Source of the DNA: JBKHBT01 sp046542255
GTDB lineage: Bacteria > UBP14 > UBA6098 > JBKHBT01
Length of the DNA stretch: 64,000 bases
Direction of reading: 5' to 3'
Assembly (NCBI GenBank): GCA_046542255.1
Contig: JBKHBT010000001.1
Location: 1-64,000, forward strand
Shown one piece after another: positions 33,001 through 41,784 of this stretch. Each line of letters starts with the position of its first letter. Position 1 is the first letter of the stretch. Below the pieces are notes generated by a model that was given only the letters and a program-made list of their open reading frames with translations, did not search any database and was not told where the DNA came from. The translations under genes were made by a program, and so were the position numbers.

Positions 33001-36000
33001 ATTTCACCATCTGCTGATGATTGGCTTTCCTCAAAACCTGTCAAGCTAAAATGGGAAACACCAAATGATCTAGATGACGATTCTGTTGGATTTATCGTAG
33101 AACTACATTCTGATTCCGATTTCCGGGAAGGCGCAGATTATACATTTACATCCAGAGACAATCCAGAGCTTTTCAATCCATCGCCGAATATGGCTCCAGA
33201 AGGCGGCATCTGCGACCTGGTGCTTCCTGGGGATCTCGTCATGGGCGAAGGCCATTGGTTCTGGCGCGTGAAAGCTGCCGATGAATTCGAGGCTGGAAAT
33301 CCATCCACTGCGATCCATTTTGCTATCGATGAATCCCCTGCAGTATCGATTATAGAATATCCGGCCGATGGCGCAACCTATGGAACATTAGACCCGATCG
33401 AAATATACGGCAGAGCAAGCTATACGATTGCTCCGGTGGACAGCATACTCATCTCTTTTGATGGCGGAAGCACATGGGATGAAATAGCAGTAACCCCAGG
33501 CACAAGGCATGAAGCATGGTCATATACATGGACTCCACCCGGCGATGCTGTATATACAATATTAACAAAAGCAGTCTGTGCAGCAGAAGGCGTTCGAGAG
33601 TCAGAAATCGAACCAGGCCGAAATGAAATCACTGTCGAAGTGAATTCTGCTGCCGAAGGGGCAATAATAGACCTTTCTCCGGCTGTCTTGATATATGACT
33701 TCGATCGTGGAACAGGCGGTGGTTTCGAGCGTGCAAGAGAGTCTGCATATCGATATGAAGTCTCACATGATATCGAAATGAATGCCGGCCATATTATTGT
33801 TGACCTATATTATCCAATGCCGAATTTCTACCAATCTCAAGAAGGCTATTGGACACCAGAGATAAATGGACTGGACAATTTCGCACATCCTGGCGAGCCA
33901 CTTCTGCCTTATGATGCCGTTCGCGTACTATTGCCCCAGGATAAGAAAATAAATACTGTAAGCATTATAGATTATGATAAATCGACTGTTCCTGGCGAAT
34001 TTGTACTGGATTATGGCAAAACACCATATCCAAATTCATATACCGGACATATCGATAAAGATCAGCCCGACCAGAACATCTATTCTTCCGATGAACAGTA
34101 TCCGAGAACTGCTATCAAAAACTATGATACACAAATCTCGAGAGGATATTCGATAGGTAATATTAGCCTGAATCCTGTTGTGTGGACACCAGAGAGCAAA
34201 ACTGTGGAATATTTCGAACATATACGCGTAAGATTGGATCTCGCTAATATCGAAACTGAACAAAAGTCTATTTGCCGCGGCCTTGAGACTGACAGGCTTA
34301 GAGTTATGAAAAAGGTCGAAAATCCTGGCTTTGCTAATACATATACCGAAGACCATATCAAGTCCAGTTCTATAATGGCCTGTGCTCCAGAAAGCTCATT
34401 CACATATGTAATTATTGGCCCGGAAGATTTCCAGGAAGAATTTGCTCCATTGGTAGAATGGAAAAAGCTACGCGGCCTGCCGTCCAAGTTTGTTTCTCTC
34501 GAAACCATACTTGCAGAATATTCAGGAGTCGATTCGCAGGAGAGAATACGCGCCTTTATCATAGATGCCTATAGTAACTGGGAAACAGAATTCGTATTAC
34601 TCGGCGGCGATGAAGAGTTCATCCCGCATCGTGGATTTGTCGGTAATGTCTATCTCATGTATAATGAATACGATATACCATCTGATATGTATTATGGCTG
34701 CTTAGATGGCAATTTCAATTACGATGGGGATAGCTACTGGGGCGAGCTGGATGACGGGCCATCCGGCGCAGACATCGACTGGGAATCTGAAGTAGCAATC
34801 GGAAGACTTCCTGCCGATAATGAAACTCAGGTGGCTAATTTTGTCAATAAAATTAGGCATTATGAAGGCAATCCATTCGATGGTTATAAAGAGACAGCAG
34901 CTTTCGTGGGCGAGCATCTCTGGGATAATGTCTGCGATGATTATGGTTCATATAGCCTCGATCTTATCGTTCCATATCTTCCGGATGAAATATCTAACGA
35001 TTATTACTATGAAAGCACAGGGCCTTGGACTTCTGCTGATATAATTACCAGGCTAAATTCAGGGACCCATTTCGTGAATCATTTAGGCCACAGCAACTAC
35101 CTATCTGTTATGAAGCTTGGCAGTTCCGATGTAGAAGGCCTTATAAACCATGATCTATTCCTTGCTTATTCTCAGGGCTGCTATACCGCTGCATACGATG
35201 ACCTAACCAGCGGTTTAGGCGGCGCAATAGGCGAATATTTCGTAACCGATGACAAAGGCGCCTTCGCATATATCGGAAATAGCAGATATGGCTGGGGCTA
35301 TCCATGTAATTATAATGGCCCATCCAATAAATTCCATCTAAAATTCACCGATGCCATCTATGGTGGCGATGTCAGGCATCTTGGCGATGCTCTTAACTAT
35401 TCCAGAGAGACAAATGTCGCATTGCTGGGATTCTATGGAGCACATAGGTGGGTTGCACAGGAGCTGAATCTACTCGGTGATCCTGAGACACCTTTCCAAT
35501 CACCGGGTGGAAGCAAGATCATTACGGTTAGAAATTCCGGAGATACAACCCTTACCGTTAAGGATATCAAAGGTCGCAATAGCGTTATCACAGCTTTCCC
35601 CGGACAATTTGTTTTAGAACCTGGTGAACAACGGGAAGTATTCGTTACCATTGTATCCGGCGTATTCGAAGAAGGCTTATGGGCTGATTCATTGATATTC
35701 CAATCAAATGACCCGGATAATCCCGAAGCATATATGCCGATACAGATCAATATCTTCGGCGCACCTTATGAAACAGGCAAGATTCCACCCGTTGCTACAT
35801 TACTAAATATTTCTGATCATTCGATAGCCAGAGGTTCTGGCGATACAGAAATCAGCTTCGAAGGTGATGGGGCAGACCCAGATGGCTATATCACTGGATT
35901 CAACTGGTTGGGCGCATTGCCTGAGACACTCGATACATATGAGTCGGCATCCACTTATACATCTGCATTCAGGACTACCGAACAGAACTTCACCATAGAT

Positions 36001-36402
36001 GCCGATTCTATGGAAACGGGAATGTACAATATCATGTTCACGATTCGTGATAATAATGGCAATTGGTCTATCCCGATGGTCGATAGCTTCAAGATCGAAG
36101 AGATGACGGCCGTAATGGATATCGATACCAAACCGGAGAAATATGCGATTACGGATATATATCCCAATCCATTCAATTCTTCTGTTACTATCGAATATAA
36201 TATAAGTGAGATACAGAAAGTTGAACTGTCGGTCTATTCATCGGATGGCCGTCATGTGAGAACAATTGTAAATGAAATCGAAGCGCCTGGTAAACATTCC
36301 GTAGTATGGAATGCACCACAGAATGTACCAAGCGGTACTTATCTTATCAGGCTGACTTCCAAAGGCGAAGTATTATCTCAAAAAGTAGCGCTTATTAAAT
36401 AA
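30022..36402 (+). CDS. Giant secreted C25 (gingipain-type) cysteine peptidase with eight Ig-like repeats and T9SS sorting domain (2126 aa)
   Basis: Signal peptide (1-25), then an unassigned beta domain (~26-165). Eight tandem repeats of ~115 residues follow from ~172 to ~1103. Each contains variants of FxWxIPxDxDxDDLxF, EIDSDxDF, SWxDxxxFSP and GHWYWRVxAYDG. Another Ig-like domain comes at ~1104-1200. The peptidase C25 region starts near 1459 (TYVIIGPEDF). H1690 in HLGHS and C1720 in SQGCYTA fit the catalytic pair of gingipains. A beta domain and a T9SS type A sorting domain (from ~2041, DIYPNPFNSSVTIEYN) end the protein. It is predicted to be exported across the outer membrane and held at the surface, the repeats acting as a stalk or binding region. 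The target is unknown. Confidence 0.9.
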   Translation: MRNRILLCSILLLFLAVLPLGAESFWTHSVMLSIKLQGGGYPTGEDNLSVPNEAHDDMYSWRQEGLFFMVWMSDVATGAVSDTFFPGDADYGFTYVGIPDFDAGALVFSFDNFKVVGRTNHLEFDYDDTLHVKMFHVNAISDTFEWEIDTVLTEPPGDGALEIDVVMISDVVPESPTIAYPGSNIRTVGNPDSLKWDIPYDDDGDELHFKVELSSSESFASPEYVYESNLDASPFSPALPIASGSGQCKIDIPDALESGTWYWRVSSYDGTYYSSPSETRNFTINSPPGTATPFYPVDATEYTEVPASVNWLPPADLDGDSIWFELAIDSDADFSTSEYLYQSWVDEAGFAPGAAVLPESDTCEYTFSHALDIQGQWYYRIIAYDGYEFGAASDIMSFIINVEPEEPVLSSPVDNIMAHVLPDEFIFDKPIDGDSDDLHFQIEFSSDSTFATVDYSYASTENPSVFSPAMPAGAAVEDISFTPPVDMEILTGRWFWRVKAYDGLEYSDYSSIWAFELNSAPNAPVLSTPAIDAELVSAPIEFSWSIPADADSDDLYFRIEVDSDGDFGTVDYTYESWIDGSSFSPEQPVTHDSGNCTFTVPIDMELTEGHWYWRVNAYDGIDFSGATSARHFSINTLPTVPTLVSPIDLSVTAEAPATLQWNVPVDDDGDALHFKVQISQDSDFITIDHTYTSWLDETGFSPDLPVASGTGTAELTHGLDLLPGTYHWRVYAYDGSELSHSSSSWSFTVDEAPDSPTLASPEADELFSAPPTQFQWSIPDDADDDDLHFILEIDSDGDFISSLDYSYDSRIEASLFSPAMPVESGSGSCTFSCPDDLILDTGHWYWRVKAWDGYKFSEYSDAEHFAINAFPSNPVLVGPIDGERMANMPDRLTWDIPEDDDSDRLYFRVQIDSDGDFATSVDHEILSWVDGTSFSPVQPVASGSGTCDFFLEDITLADGTWHWRVSAYDGTDHSAYSSTETFRINNAPEPPVTISPSADDWLSSKPVKLKWETPNDLDDDSVGFIVELHSDSDFREGADYTFTSRDNPELFNPSPNMAPEGGICDLVLPGDLVMGEGHWFWRVKAADEFEAGNPSTAIHFAIDESPAVSIIEYPADGATYGTLDPIEIYGRASYTIAPVDSILISFDGGSTWDEIAVTPGTRHEAWSYTWTPPGDAVYTILTKAVCAAEGVRESEIEPGRNEITVEVNSAAEGAIIDLSPAVLIYDFDRGTGGGFERARESAYRYEVSHDIEMNAGHIIVDLYYPMPNFYQSQEGYWTPEINGLDNFAHPGEPLLPYDAVRVLLPQDKKINTVSIIDYDKSTVPGEFVLDYGKTPYPNSYTGHIDKDQPDQNIYSSDEQYPRTAIKNYDTQISRGYSIGNISLNPVVWTPESKTVEYFEHIRVRLDLANIETEQKSICRGLETDRLRVMKKVENPGFANTYTEDHIKSSSIMACAPESSFTYVIIGPEDFQEEFAPLVEWKKLRGLPSKFVSLETILAEYSGVDSQERIRAFIIDAYSNWETEFVLLGGDEEFIPHRGFVGNVYLMYNEYDIPSDMYYGCLDGNFNYDGDSYWGELDDGPSGADIDWESEVAIGRLPADNETQVANFVNKIRHYEGNPFDGYKETAAFVGEHLWDNVCDDYGSYSLDLIVPYLPDEISNDYYYESTGPWTSADIITRLNSGTHFVNHLGHSNYLSVMKLGSSDVEGLINHDLFLAYSQGCYTAAYDDLTSGLGGAIGEYFVTDDKGAFAYIGNSRYGWGYPCNYNGPSNKFHLKFTDAIYGGDVRHLGDALNYSRETNVALLGFYGAHRWVAQELNLLGDPETPFQSPGGSKIITVRNSGDTTLTVKDIKGRNSVITAFPGQFVLEPGEQREVFVTIVSGVFEEGLWADSLIFQSNDPDNPEAYMPIQINIFGAPYETGKIPPVATLLNISDHSIARGSGDTEISFEGDGADPDGYITGFNWLGALPETLDTYESASTYTSAFRTTEQNFTIDADSMETGMYNIMFTIRDNNGNWSIPMVDSFKIEEMTAVMDIDTKPEKYAITDIYPNPFNSSVTIEYNISEIQKVELSVYSSDGRHVRTIVNEIEAPGKHSVVWNAPQNVPSGTYLIRLTSKGEVLSQKVALIK

Positions 36403-36426
36403 ATATTCATCCTTCCTTCCCTTTGT

Positions 36427-36460
36427 AAAGCCCCGTTGCGCCAACAGCGGGGCTTTTTTT
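36427..36460 (+). terminator. Intrinsic terminator after the C25 peptidase gene
   Basis: Perfect arms AAAGCCCCG (36427-36435) and CGGGGCTTT (36448-36456) with a 12-base loop, followed by T residues to 36460. It separates the peptidase transcript from the flagellar operon. It could work in the other direction less well. Confidence 0.92.
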
Positions 36461-36503
36461 GTTTTTATCCAAAAGCTATAAATTTGAATTATTAATTTTT
36501 TCT

Positions 36504-36531
36504 TAAGAAATCACATTTCTTTGTCCGATAG
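36504..36531 (+). promoter_or_regulatory. Weak sigma28-like element before the flagellar operon
   Basis: TAAG at 36504-36507 and TCCGATAG at 36524-36531, 16 bases apart, resemble the TAAA / GCCGATAA elements of flagellar sigma28 promoters, with an extra spacer base and three mismatches. No better promoter was seen in 36461-36732, which otherwise holds no gene; a 76-codon frame there starts only at TTG and runs into motA. Confidence 0.25.
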
Positions 36532-36732
36532 TTTACATGGAGGCATAGATTTTACTAAACAGGCAATCATTACCTGTAAGAAATCACAAATCTGGATAAA
36601 ATTTCCTAATCGAAATCTCTCTTTTTACATCTGTTCCTATCAGAAGTCTAATATTATTGACTCTCAAGGTTTTGGCATTGCTTTTGCATATGTGTTGAAT
36701 GGGTTTGAAAAGGTAACTAGAGAAAGAGAGAT

Positions 36733-37506
36733 ATGGACCTTGCAACAATAATCGGTTTAATAGCAGCATTTGGACTTGTTACAGGCGCGATCATATCCGG
36801 TGGTGGCGCTGCAAGCTTTATTCATATTCAATCGCTTATGATTACTGCGGGCGGAACGCTATTCGCAACTCTTATGTCATTTAATCTCAAAGATATGCTG
36901 GGCATAGCCAAAGTCCTCAAAAATGCATTCTTCCAGAATGAAAAACCACTTGACGAACTTGTTACTACTATGGTCAAATTTGCGACTGTAGCCCGCCGCG
37001 AAGGCGTTTTGGCACTTGAAAAAGAGTTAAAAAAAGTCGATAATGAATTTATTTCCAAGGGAGTTCAGCTTGCAGTTGATGGCACCGAAGAAGAACTGAC
37101 CAGAACGATTCTTGAAACCGAGATGGAATATATTTCCGAGAGGCATTCCCTGGGGCAGAAACTATTTGAGAAATTGGCTGAATATGCACCAGCATTCGGA
37201 ATGATTGGTACACTAATCGGCCTTATTCAGATGCTTCGAGAACTCGACAATCCAGATGCTCTTGGCCCAGGTATGGCAACTGCGCTTATTACTACTTTCT
37301 ATGGTTCTGTTATGGCCAATATGATTTTCAATCCACTGGCATCCAAGCTTAAAATACGCGCAATTCGAGAAGACCTGGAAAAGGCTGTAATATTGGAAGG
37401 TGTTACCTCGATTCAGGCTGGTGAGAACCCAAGATTGGTACAGGAAAAGCTTCAATCCTTTGTTCCCAAGGCAGAAAGGGGCACAAGTGGCAAAAAAGCG
37501 GCGTAA
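36733..37506 (+). CDS. motA: Flagellar stator protein MotA (257 aa)
   Basis: Four-helix stator subunit of the MotA/PomA type. Helices 1-2 are at the N-terminus (LATIIGLIAAFGLVTGAIISGGG, FIHIQSLMITAGGTLFA). A cytoplasmic region with the charged residues that touch the rotor follows (~60-150), then helices 3-4 with EYAPAFGMIGTLIGLIQML and ALITTFYGSVMANMIFNPLA. With MotB it forms the ion channel that drives rotation. It is the first gene of the flagellar operon and its 3' end overlaps motB by 20 bases. Confidence 0.95.
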   Translation: MDLATIIGLIAAFGLVTGAIISGGGAASFIHIQSLMITAGGTLFATLMSFNLKDMLGIAKVLKNAFFQNEKPLDELVTTMVKFATVARREGVLALEKELKKVDNEFISKGVQLAVDGTEEELTRTILETEMEYISERHSLGQKLFEKLAEYAPAFGMIGTLIGLIQMLRELDNPDALGPGMATALITTFYGSVMANMIFNPLASKLKIRAIREDLEKAVILEGVTSIQAGENPRLVQEKLQSFVPKAERGTSGKKAA

Positions 37507-38224
37507 AAAACAAGAAGAATCCGGCGGAGGCGATAGCTGGCTTATGACTTACGGCGATATGATGACATTACTACTGACATTCTTTGTTTTACTGCTTTCA
37601 TTTTCCACGATAGAAGATGTAAAATTCGATAAAGCAATGGGTTCGCTACAGGGCGCACTCGGAATAACTTCTACGCTCGCATCTATGGCACCGACCGACC
37701 AGGCTGTCCAATTTGAACCTAAGAATGCAGAGTCAAGTTCATACTTAGAAATAGAATTCGAAGAAGTGGCCGAACAAATCGAAGAGCTGGAGGAAAATCT
37801 TAATGAACTGGGTATTAATGATAAAATCAAACTTACCCCTAGCGATGAAGGCCTTCTTATTCAAATAGATACGGAACTTCTTTTCGACCCGGGAAAGGCT
37901 ATTATTCATAATAGTTTCAAGCCGATTTTAGATAAAATCGGAAAATTAGCAAATGTATCAAATAATCTAATTATCATCGAAGGCCATACAGATAATAATC
38001 CGATTCATACTTCTTTGTATCCATCCAACTGGGAACTATCAGGAGCAAGATCTGCCAAGATAATAAGGTATTTCATAGAAGAAAATGAAGTCGATCCCAA
38101 GAGATTCGTCATGAAAGGCTATGCCGAATATCGTCCGATAGCAGACAATCAGACAAGTGAAGGAAGAGCCAAAAATAGAAGAGTCGAGATACTAATTAAA
38201 AAGAGCGAGAAGGAAAGCTTATGA
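37487..38224 (+). CDS. motB: Flagellar stator protein MotB (245 aa)
   Basis: A basic N-terminus is followed by the single membrane helix with the ion-binding aspartate D24 in SWLMTYGDMMTLLLTFFVLLL. A glutamate-rich linker leads to an OmpA-type peptidoglycan-binding domain (LFDPGKAIIHNSF ... IIEGHTDNNPI ... AKNRRVEILI). The start is GTG at 37487, six bases after AAGGGG and inside the end of motA. An upstream in-frame ATG lies deep inside motA and has no ribosome site. The stop overlaps the fliL start by four bases. Confidence 0.93.
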   Translation: MAKKRRKKQEESGGGDSWLMTYGDMMTLLLTFFVLLLSFSTIEDVKFDKAMGSLQGALGITSTLASMAPTDQAVQFEPKNAESSSYLEIEFEEVAEQIEELEENLNELGINDKIKLTPSDEGLLIQIDTELLFDPGKAIIHNSFKPILDKIGKLANVSNNLIIIEGHTDNNPIHTSLYPSNWELSGARSAKIIRYFIEENEVDPKRFVMKGYAEYRPIADNQTSEGRAKNRRVEILIKKSEKESL

Positions 38225-38649
38225 AAAAGAAGCATGGAATAATGTTTGCAATGTTATTAGTCGAGGTAATTGTAGCATATTTTGTAGTAGATCATATGAT
38301 AACAAAAAAAGATATGGAACTTAATCCAGAGAAATATCCAGTCGAGATGACCAGCTATGAATTTGGCGAGCTTATTGTGAATCCTTCCGAATCTAAAGGG
38401 CGGAGATATTTCATTGCAAATATCATTATAAGCTATCCAGTCGATAGCGTTGGAATACCGCCAAGAATAGAAAAAAATAAACCGGCTCTGACCGATACCA
38501 TGATGAGCGTCATGATGGGCAAAACAATAACAGAACTATCGACAACAGAAGGCCGGGAAGACCTTCGTCAAAAATTGGAAAACGTTTTCGAAGAGATTAT
38601 AAAAGCTGATATAAATAAACTATTATTCAAGAAATATTTAATTCAATAA
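38221..38649 (+). CDS. fliL: Flagellar basal body-associated protein FliL (142 aa)
   Basis: A short cytoplasmic N-terminus, one membrane helix (IMFAMLLVEVIVAYFVV) and a periplasmic domain with YEFGELIVNPSESKGRRYFI, the usual FliL strand, ending ADINKLLFKKYLIQ. It supports stator function around MotB. ATGA overlap with motB; fliM follows 15 bases later. Confidence 0.9.
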   Translation: MKKKHGIMFAMLLVEVIVAYFVVDHMITKKDMELNPEKYPVEMTSYEFGELIVNPSESKGRRYFIANIIISYPVDSVGIPPRIEKNKPALTDTMMSVMMGKTITELSTTEGREDLRQKLENVFEEIIKADINKLLFKKYLIQ

Positions 38650-38664
38650 AATGGAAAGATATCT

Positions 38665-39630
38665 ATGGCAAAGCTTCTAGAACAAAATGAAATCGATCAG
38701 CTATTCGGAAATGACGGCGGGGAGAAGTTACAGGAACAATCCGTTGAGAATAATAATGTAAAAGTTTACGATTTCCGCCATCCCGACCGTCTTTCAAAAG
38801 ACCAGACTCGCCTTTTACATAGCCTGATGGAGAATTTTTGCCGTTTTACAGCAACTTTCATATCGGCAACTACAAGATCCCTCACTGAAATGACGATATC
38901 ATCGATCGATCAGCTTACATATAATGAATATATGTTCTCGATGAATGAACCGGTTGCCCTTTATATTGTACGCTTCAAAGAACTTGGCGGACGCGCACTT
39001 TTTGAAATATCAACAAGGTTTGTATTATTTCTCGTAGATAGAATGCTCGGCGGAAGCGGTGCCCTTCAAACCGAAGAAAGAGACTTGACAGCCATAGAAG
39101 AGCGAGTCTCGCTGAATGTCATGGAAAAGATTTTTACAAATTTCTCCAGCGTATGGAAAGAGGTCTTCTCTTTTAATGCTGTTTATGAAAGCTTTGAATC
39201 TAATCCAAGGCTAGTGCAGATAGCGCCACCGGGAGAATCGGTTATTCTTATCTCGATAGATATAAATTCGGATGGAGATTCGACATTATTGAATATCTGT
39301 ATCCCATTTATCGTCCTGCAGAAACCACTCAGAAACCTGGCATCGAGAAACTGGAATATCGAATTTTCCGATGATCAAAACGATATTCGAAATGTTAGGA
39401 ATATCCATAGACTCGTCAAAAAAGTCAGAACCGATGCCAGATGTATTCTCGGGAAGAAAAAGACCACCCTACGCGAGCTTGCCAGCCTAAAAGAAGGCGA
39501 TACAATAAGACTCGACCAGAGAAATGACAGGCCACTGGTTTTCGAAATTGGCGGTAGGAAGAAATTCCATGTAGAACCGGGCGTTTTGGGAGAGAGAAAA
39601 GCATTGAAAATTATTGACAAGATTCAATAA
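38665..39630 (+). CDS. fliM: Flagellar motor switch protein FliM (321 aa)
   Basis: N-terminal CheY-binding peptide (LLEQNEIDQLFG), a middle CheC-like domain (residues ~45-225, with ISSIDQLTYNEYMFS and RMLGGSG), and a C-terminal SpoA domain (~240-321). It forms the rotor C-ring with FliG and FliN. Length is normal. fliN follows after nine bases. Confidence 0.95.
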   Translation: MAKLLEQNEIDQLFGNDGGEKLQEQSVENNNVKVYDFRHPDRLSKDQTRLLHSLMENFCRFTATFISATTRSLTEMTISSIDQLTYNEYMFSMNEPVALYIVRFKELGGRALFEISTRFVLFLVDRMLGGSGALQTEERDLTAIEERVSLNVMEKIFTNFSSVWKEVFSFNAVYESFESNPRLVQIAPPGESVILISIDINSDGDSTLLNICIPFIVLQKPLRNLASRNWNIEFSDDQNDIRNVRNIHRLVKKVRTDARCILGKKKTTLRELASLKEGDTIRLDQRNDRPLVFEIGGRKKFHVEPGVLGERKALKIIDKIQ

Positions 39631-39639
39631 GGAGTATAG

Positions 39640-40410
39640 ATGATAGAAAATATCGACAATGTATTACTAAAAGACATGCTCGCTGAATTTATGCCAGAGT
39701 GCAAGTACAATATCGATGAAAGTGATAAGTCGGTACCTCAGGATGGCATAAGAATTATCCTTCCTGTGGAAGGGCAGGGCATCGACCTGGACCTGATTAT
39801 CTCAGAAGAACAGGCTCTCACTATCGGCACAATAGTTAATGGAGAAGAACAGTCCACAATTAATGAAAATATCACAATGACTCTATCTGTGATATTGAAA
39901 AAGATCGGTGAAGTCCTTTCATATTTTAGCGAATATACTTTCGGCGAACCGATAATTACAGATGACCGCGCAGTCGATGAAAGGAACTACTATGCTGTTA
40001 CCATTACCAAAGACAATGTAAAAGGCAAATTCTATATTTCGGAGCCGCATAATTTGGCCGAAAGTGCAGCTAATAATGACCTGGATGCTATGGAAGGCAA
40101 TGAAGTCAATTTCCCGACTCTCGATGAAGAAACTTCGCAAGAGGAAGGCAAATGGAATGTGGTTCTGGATATTCCTGTCGAAGTAGTTGTCGAGCTTGGA
40201 AAGACCAAGATGACTGTTCAAGATGTAATGAATCTTTTGCCAGGCTCTGTTGTGGAGCTGGATAAACTATCCGGCGAATCTGTCGATGTCATGGCAAATG
40301 GAAGGCATTTCGCAACCGGCGAAGTAGTTGTAATCGGCGATAATTTCGGCGTAAGACTCACCAATATAGTAGAAAATATATATGATAATACAAAAAGAAA
40401 GGCGGCATGA
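39640..40410 (+). CDS. fliN: Flagellar motor switch protein FliN/FliY-type (256 aa)
   Basis: The last ~90 residues are a FliN-type SpoA domain (VVLDIPVEVVVELGKTKMTVQDVMNLLPGSVVELDKL ... GEVVVIGDNFGVRLTNI). The first ~150 residues are an extra domain, possibly CheC/CheX-like as in FliY, but motifs for phosphatase activity are not clear. It is longer than simple FliN (about 100-140). It has a GGAG ribosome site before its ATG, and fliO begins just after the stop. Confidence 0.9.
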   Translation: MIENIDNVLLKDMLAEFMPECKYNIDESDKSVPQDGIRIILPVEGQGIDLDLIISEEQALTIGTIVNGEEQSTINENITMTLSVILKKIGEVLSYFSEYTFGEPIITDDRAVDERNYYAVTITKDNVKGKFYISEPHNLAESAANNDLDAMEGNEVNFPTLDEETSQEEGKWNVVLDIPVEVVVELGKTKMTVQDVMNLLPGSVVELDKLSGESVDVMANGRHFATGEVVVIGDNFGVRLTNIVENIYDNTKRKAA

Positions 40411-40411
40411 T

Positions 40412-40750
40412 ATGCAAACACCCGATATAACACCATCATATGCCCCGATGATAATGCTATTTTTCACCTTTTTAATAATCGGTGCAGGATATATGGCATA
40501 TAAGAAAAAGATGTTTCGGAGCAAAAGCTTTCGAAATCTCGAAATTCTCGATCGCTTATCCCTCGATCGTAAAAATGGCGTGGTTCTTGTGAAGGCGAAG
40601 GATTCCCTTGTCCTTCTCGGCACTTCATCATCAGGAATCACCAAACTCGCAAAAATAGACACACAAGACACTAATGAAACCTTTGAACCCGAAATTATAA
40701 GGGAGAAAATAATTGAATTCCCAAAGATTATGGACACTCTCCGGGCTTAG
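40412..40750 (+). CDS. fliO: Flagellar biosynthesis protein FliO (112 aa)
   Basis: Short protein with one N-terminal helix (MIMLFFTFLIIGAGYMAY) and a soluble FliO domain (LEILDRLSLDRKNGVVLVKAKDSLVLLGTSSSGITKL). It helps assemble the FliPQR export gate. The start is ATG at 40412, just after the fliN stop; an ATG at 40382 inside fliN is possible but has no ribosome site. The 3' end overlaps fliP by 38 bases. Confidence 0.85.
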   Translation: MQTPDITPSYAPMIMLFFTFLIIGAGYMAYKKKMFRSKSFRNLEILDRLSLDRKNGVVLVKAKDSLVLLGTSSSGITKLAKIDTQDTNETFEPEIIREKIIEFPKIMDTLRA

Positions 40751-41444
40751 TTTACTTCCTCTTTCGGCCATTATTGCTGCCGAGAAAGTAGTATTCCAAT
40801 TCCCTGATTCCGGGCAAAGACTCGCACCTTTTGTCGAGATGGTAATGGGCTTTTCGCTCATCGCCATCCTGCCGGCATTGCTTCTTATGTGCACGGCATT
40901 TGTGAGGCTGCTCGTTGTTTTCGGTATTCTACGTAATGCCATAGGAACAGGTAGAATACCGCCAAATTCTGTACTAATCATGTTGGCTCTAATGCTTACA
41001 GCATTTATCATGATGCCGACTTTTATGGAGCTGAATGAGAAGGCGCTTAATCCATACTTAGAAGGCGATCAGGACTATAAGGAAGCGATATCTTCAGGCA
41101 AGCTGATTATAAATAATTTTATGCTACAATATGCCAACGAAGATGACTTGCTTCTATTTCAGGATATGTCCCAGAGCGAAGCGCCTGAGAAAATCGAAGA
41201 TCTATCATTTTTTGTCGTAGCTCCAGCTTTTATGCTGGGTGAGCTGCGTAGAGGATTCACGATTGGATTTTTGCTCTATATACCATTTTTGCTCATCGAC
41301 CTTTTGACTGCTTCGGTACTTATGTCGATGGGTATGATGATGCTTCCACCAACAATGATTAGCCTTCCTATCAAACTCCTGCTCTTTGTTTTGATAGATG
41401 GCTGGAGACTTTTGGTGACAAGCCTTGTGCAGGGTTTTTCGTAA
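40713..41444 (+). CDS. fliP: Flagellar export gate protein FliP (243 aa)
   Basis: FliP family: a cleavable-type signal sequence (SGLSLLPLSAIIAAE), then four helices, with ALMLTAFIMMPTFMELN and the C-terminal signature GFLLYIPFLLIDLLTASVLMSMGMMMLPPTMISLPIKL. The start is TTG at 40713, preceded by GGGAG at seven bases and nested in fliO. It is part of the inner-membrane protein export gate. Confidence 0.94.
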   Translation: MNSQRLWTLSGLSLLPLSAIIAAEKVVFQFPDSGQRLAPFVEMVMGFSLIAILPALLLMCTAFVRLLVVFGILRNAIGTGRIPPNSVLIMLALMLTAFIMMPTFMELNEKALNPYLEGDQDYKEAISSGKLIINNFMLQYANEDDLLLFQDMSQSEAPEKIEDLSFFVVAPAFMLGELRRGFTIGFLLYIPFLLIDLLTASVLMSMGMMMLPPTMISLPIKLLLFVLIDGWRLLVTSLVQGFS

Positions 41445-41488
41445 ACAATAAACACTAAAGACTTCAAACTCCTAAATAGGAGACAAAT

Positions 41489-41758
41489 ATGACACCTGAA
41501 TTTGCAGTAAGTATTGCAAGAAATACTCTATGGACTCTATTTACCATAGCATCGCCACTTGTTCTTGGCGCGCTTCTGGTAGGTTTTCTTGTTGGTATGT
41601 TCCAATCTCTGACGCAGGTACGCGAAGTTACATTATCATTCGTTCCAAAAATAATAGCAATTGGATTATTATTATGGATTATGTCGCCGTATCTGGTAAA
41701 GCATCTTGTTGAATACTCTCAGTCGGTATTTTTACTAATCGAAGAAGCTGGACTATAA
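41489..41758 (+). CDS. fliQ: Flagellar export gate protein FliQ (89 aa)
   Basis: Two-helix FliQ protein: WTLFTIASPLVLGALLVGFLVGMFQSLTQVREVTLSFVPKI is the classic segment. Good ribosome site (AGGAG). It lies 44 bases after fliP and 26 before fliR. Confidence 0.94.
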   Translation: MTPEFAVSIARNTLWTLFTIASPLVLGALLVGFLVGMFQSLTQVREVTLSFVPKIIAIGLLLWIMSPYLVKHLVEYSQSVFLLIEEAGL

Positions 41759-41784
41759 AAGATGACTACTTGCCGGAGAAATAA

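Noticed and set aside
36521..36751. 76-codon frame before motA
   Set aside because: It starts only at TTG without a ribosome site, overlaps the motA start in another frame and resembles nothing known.
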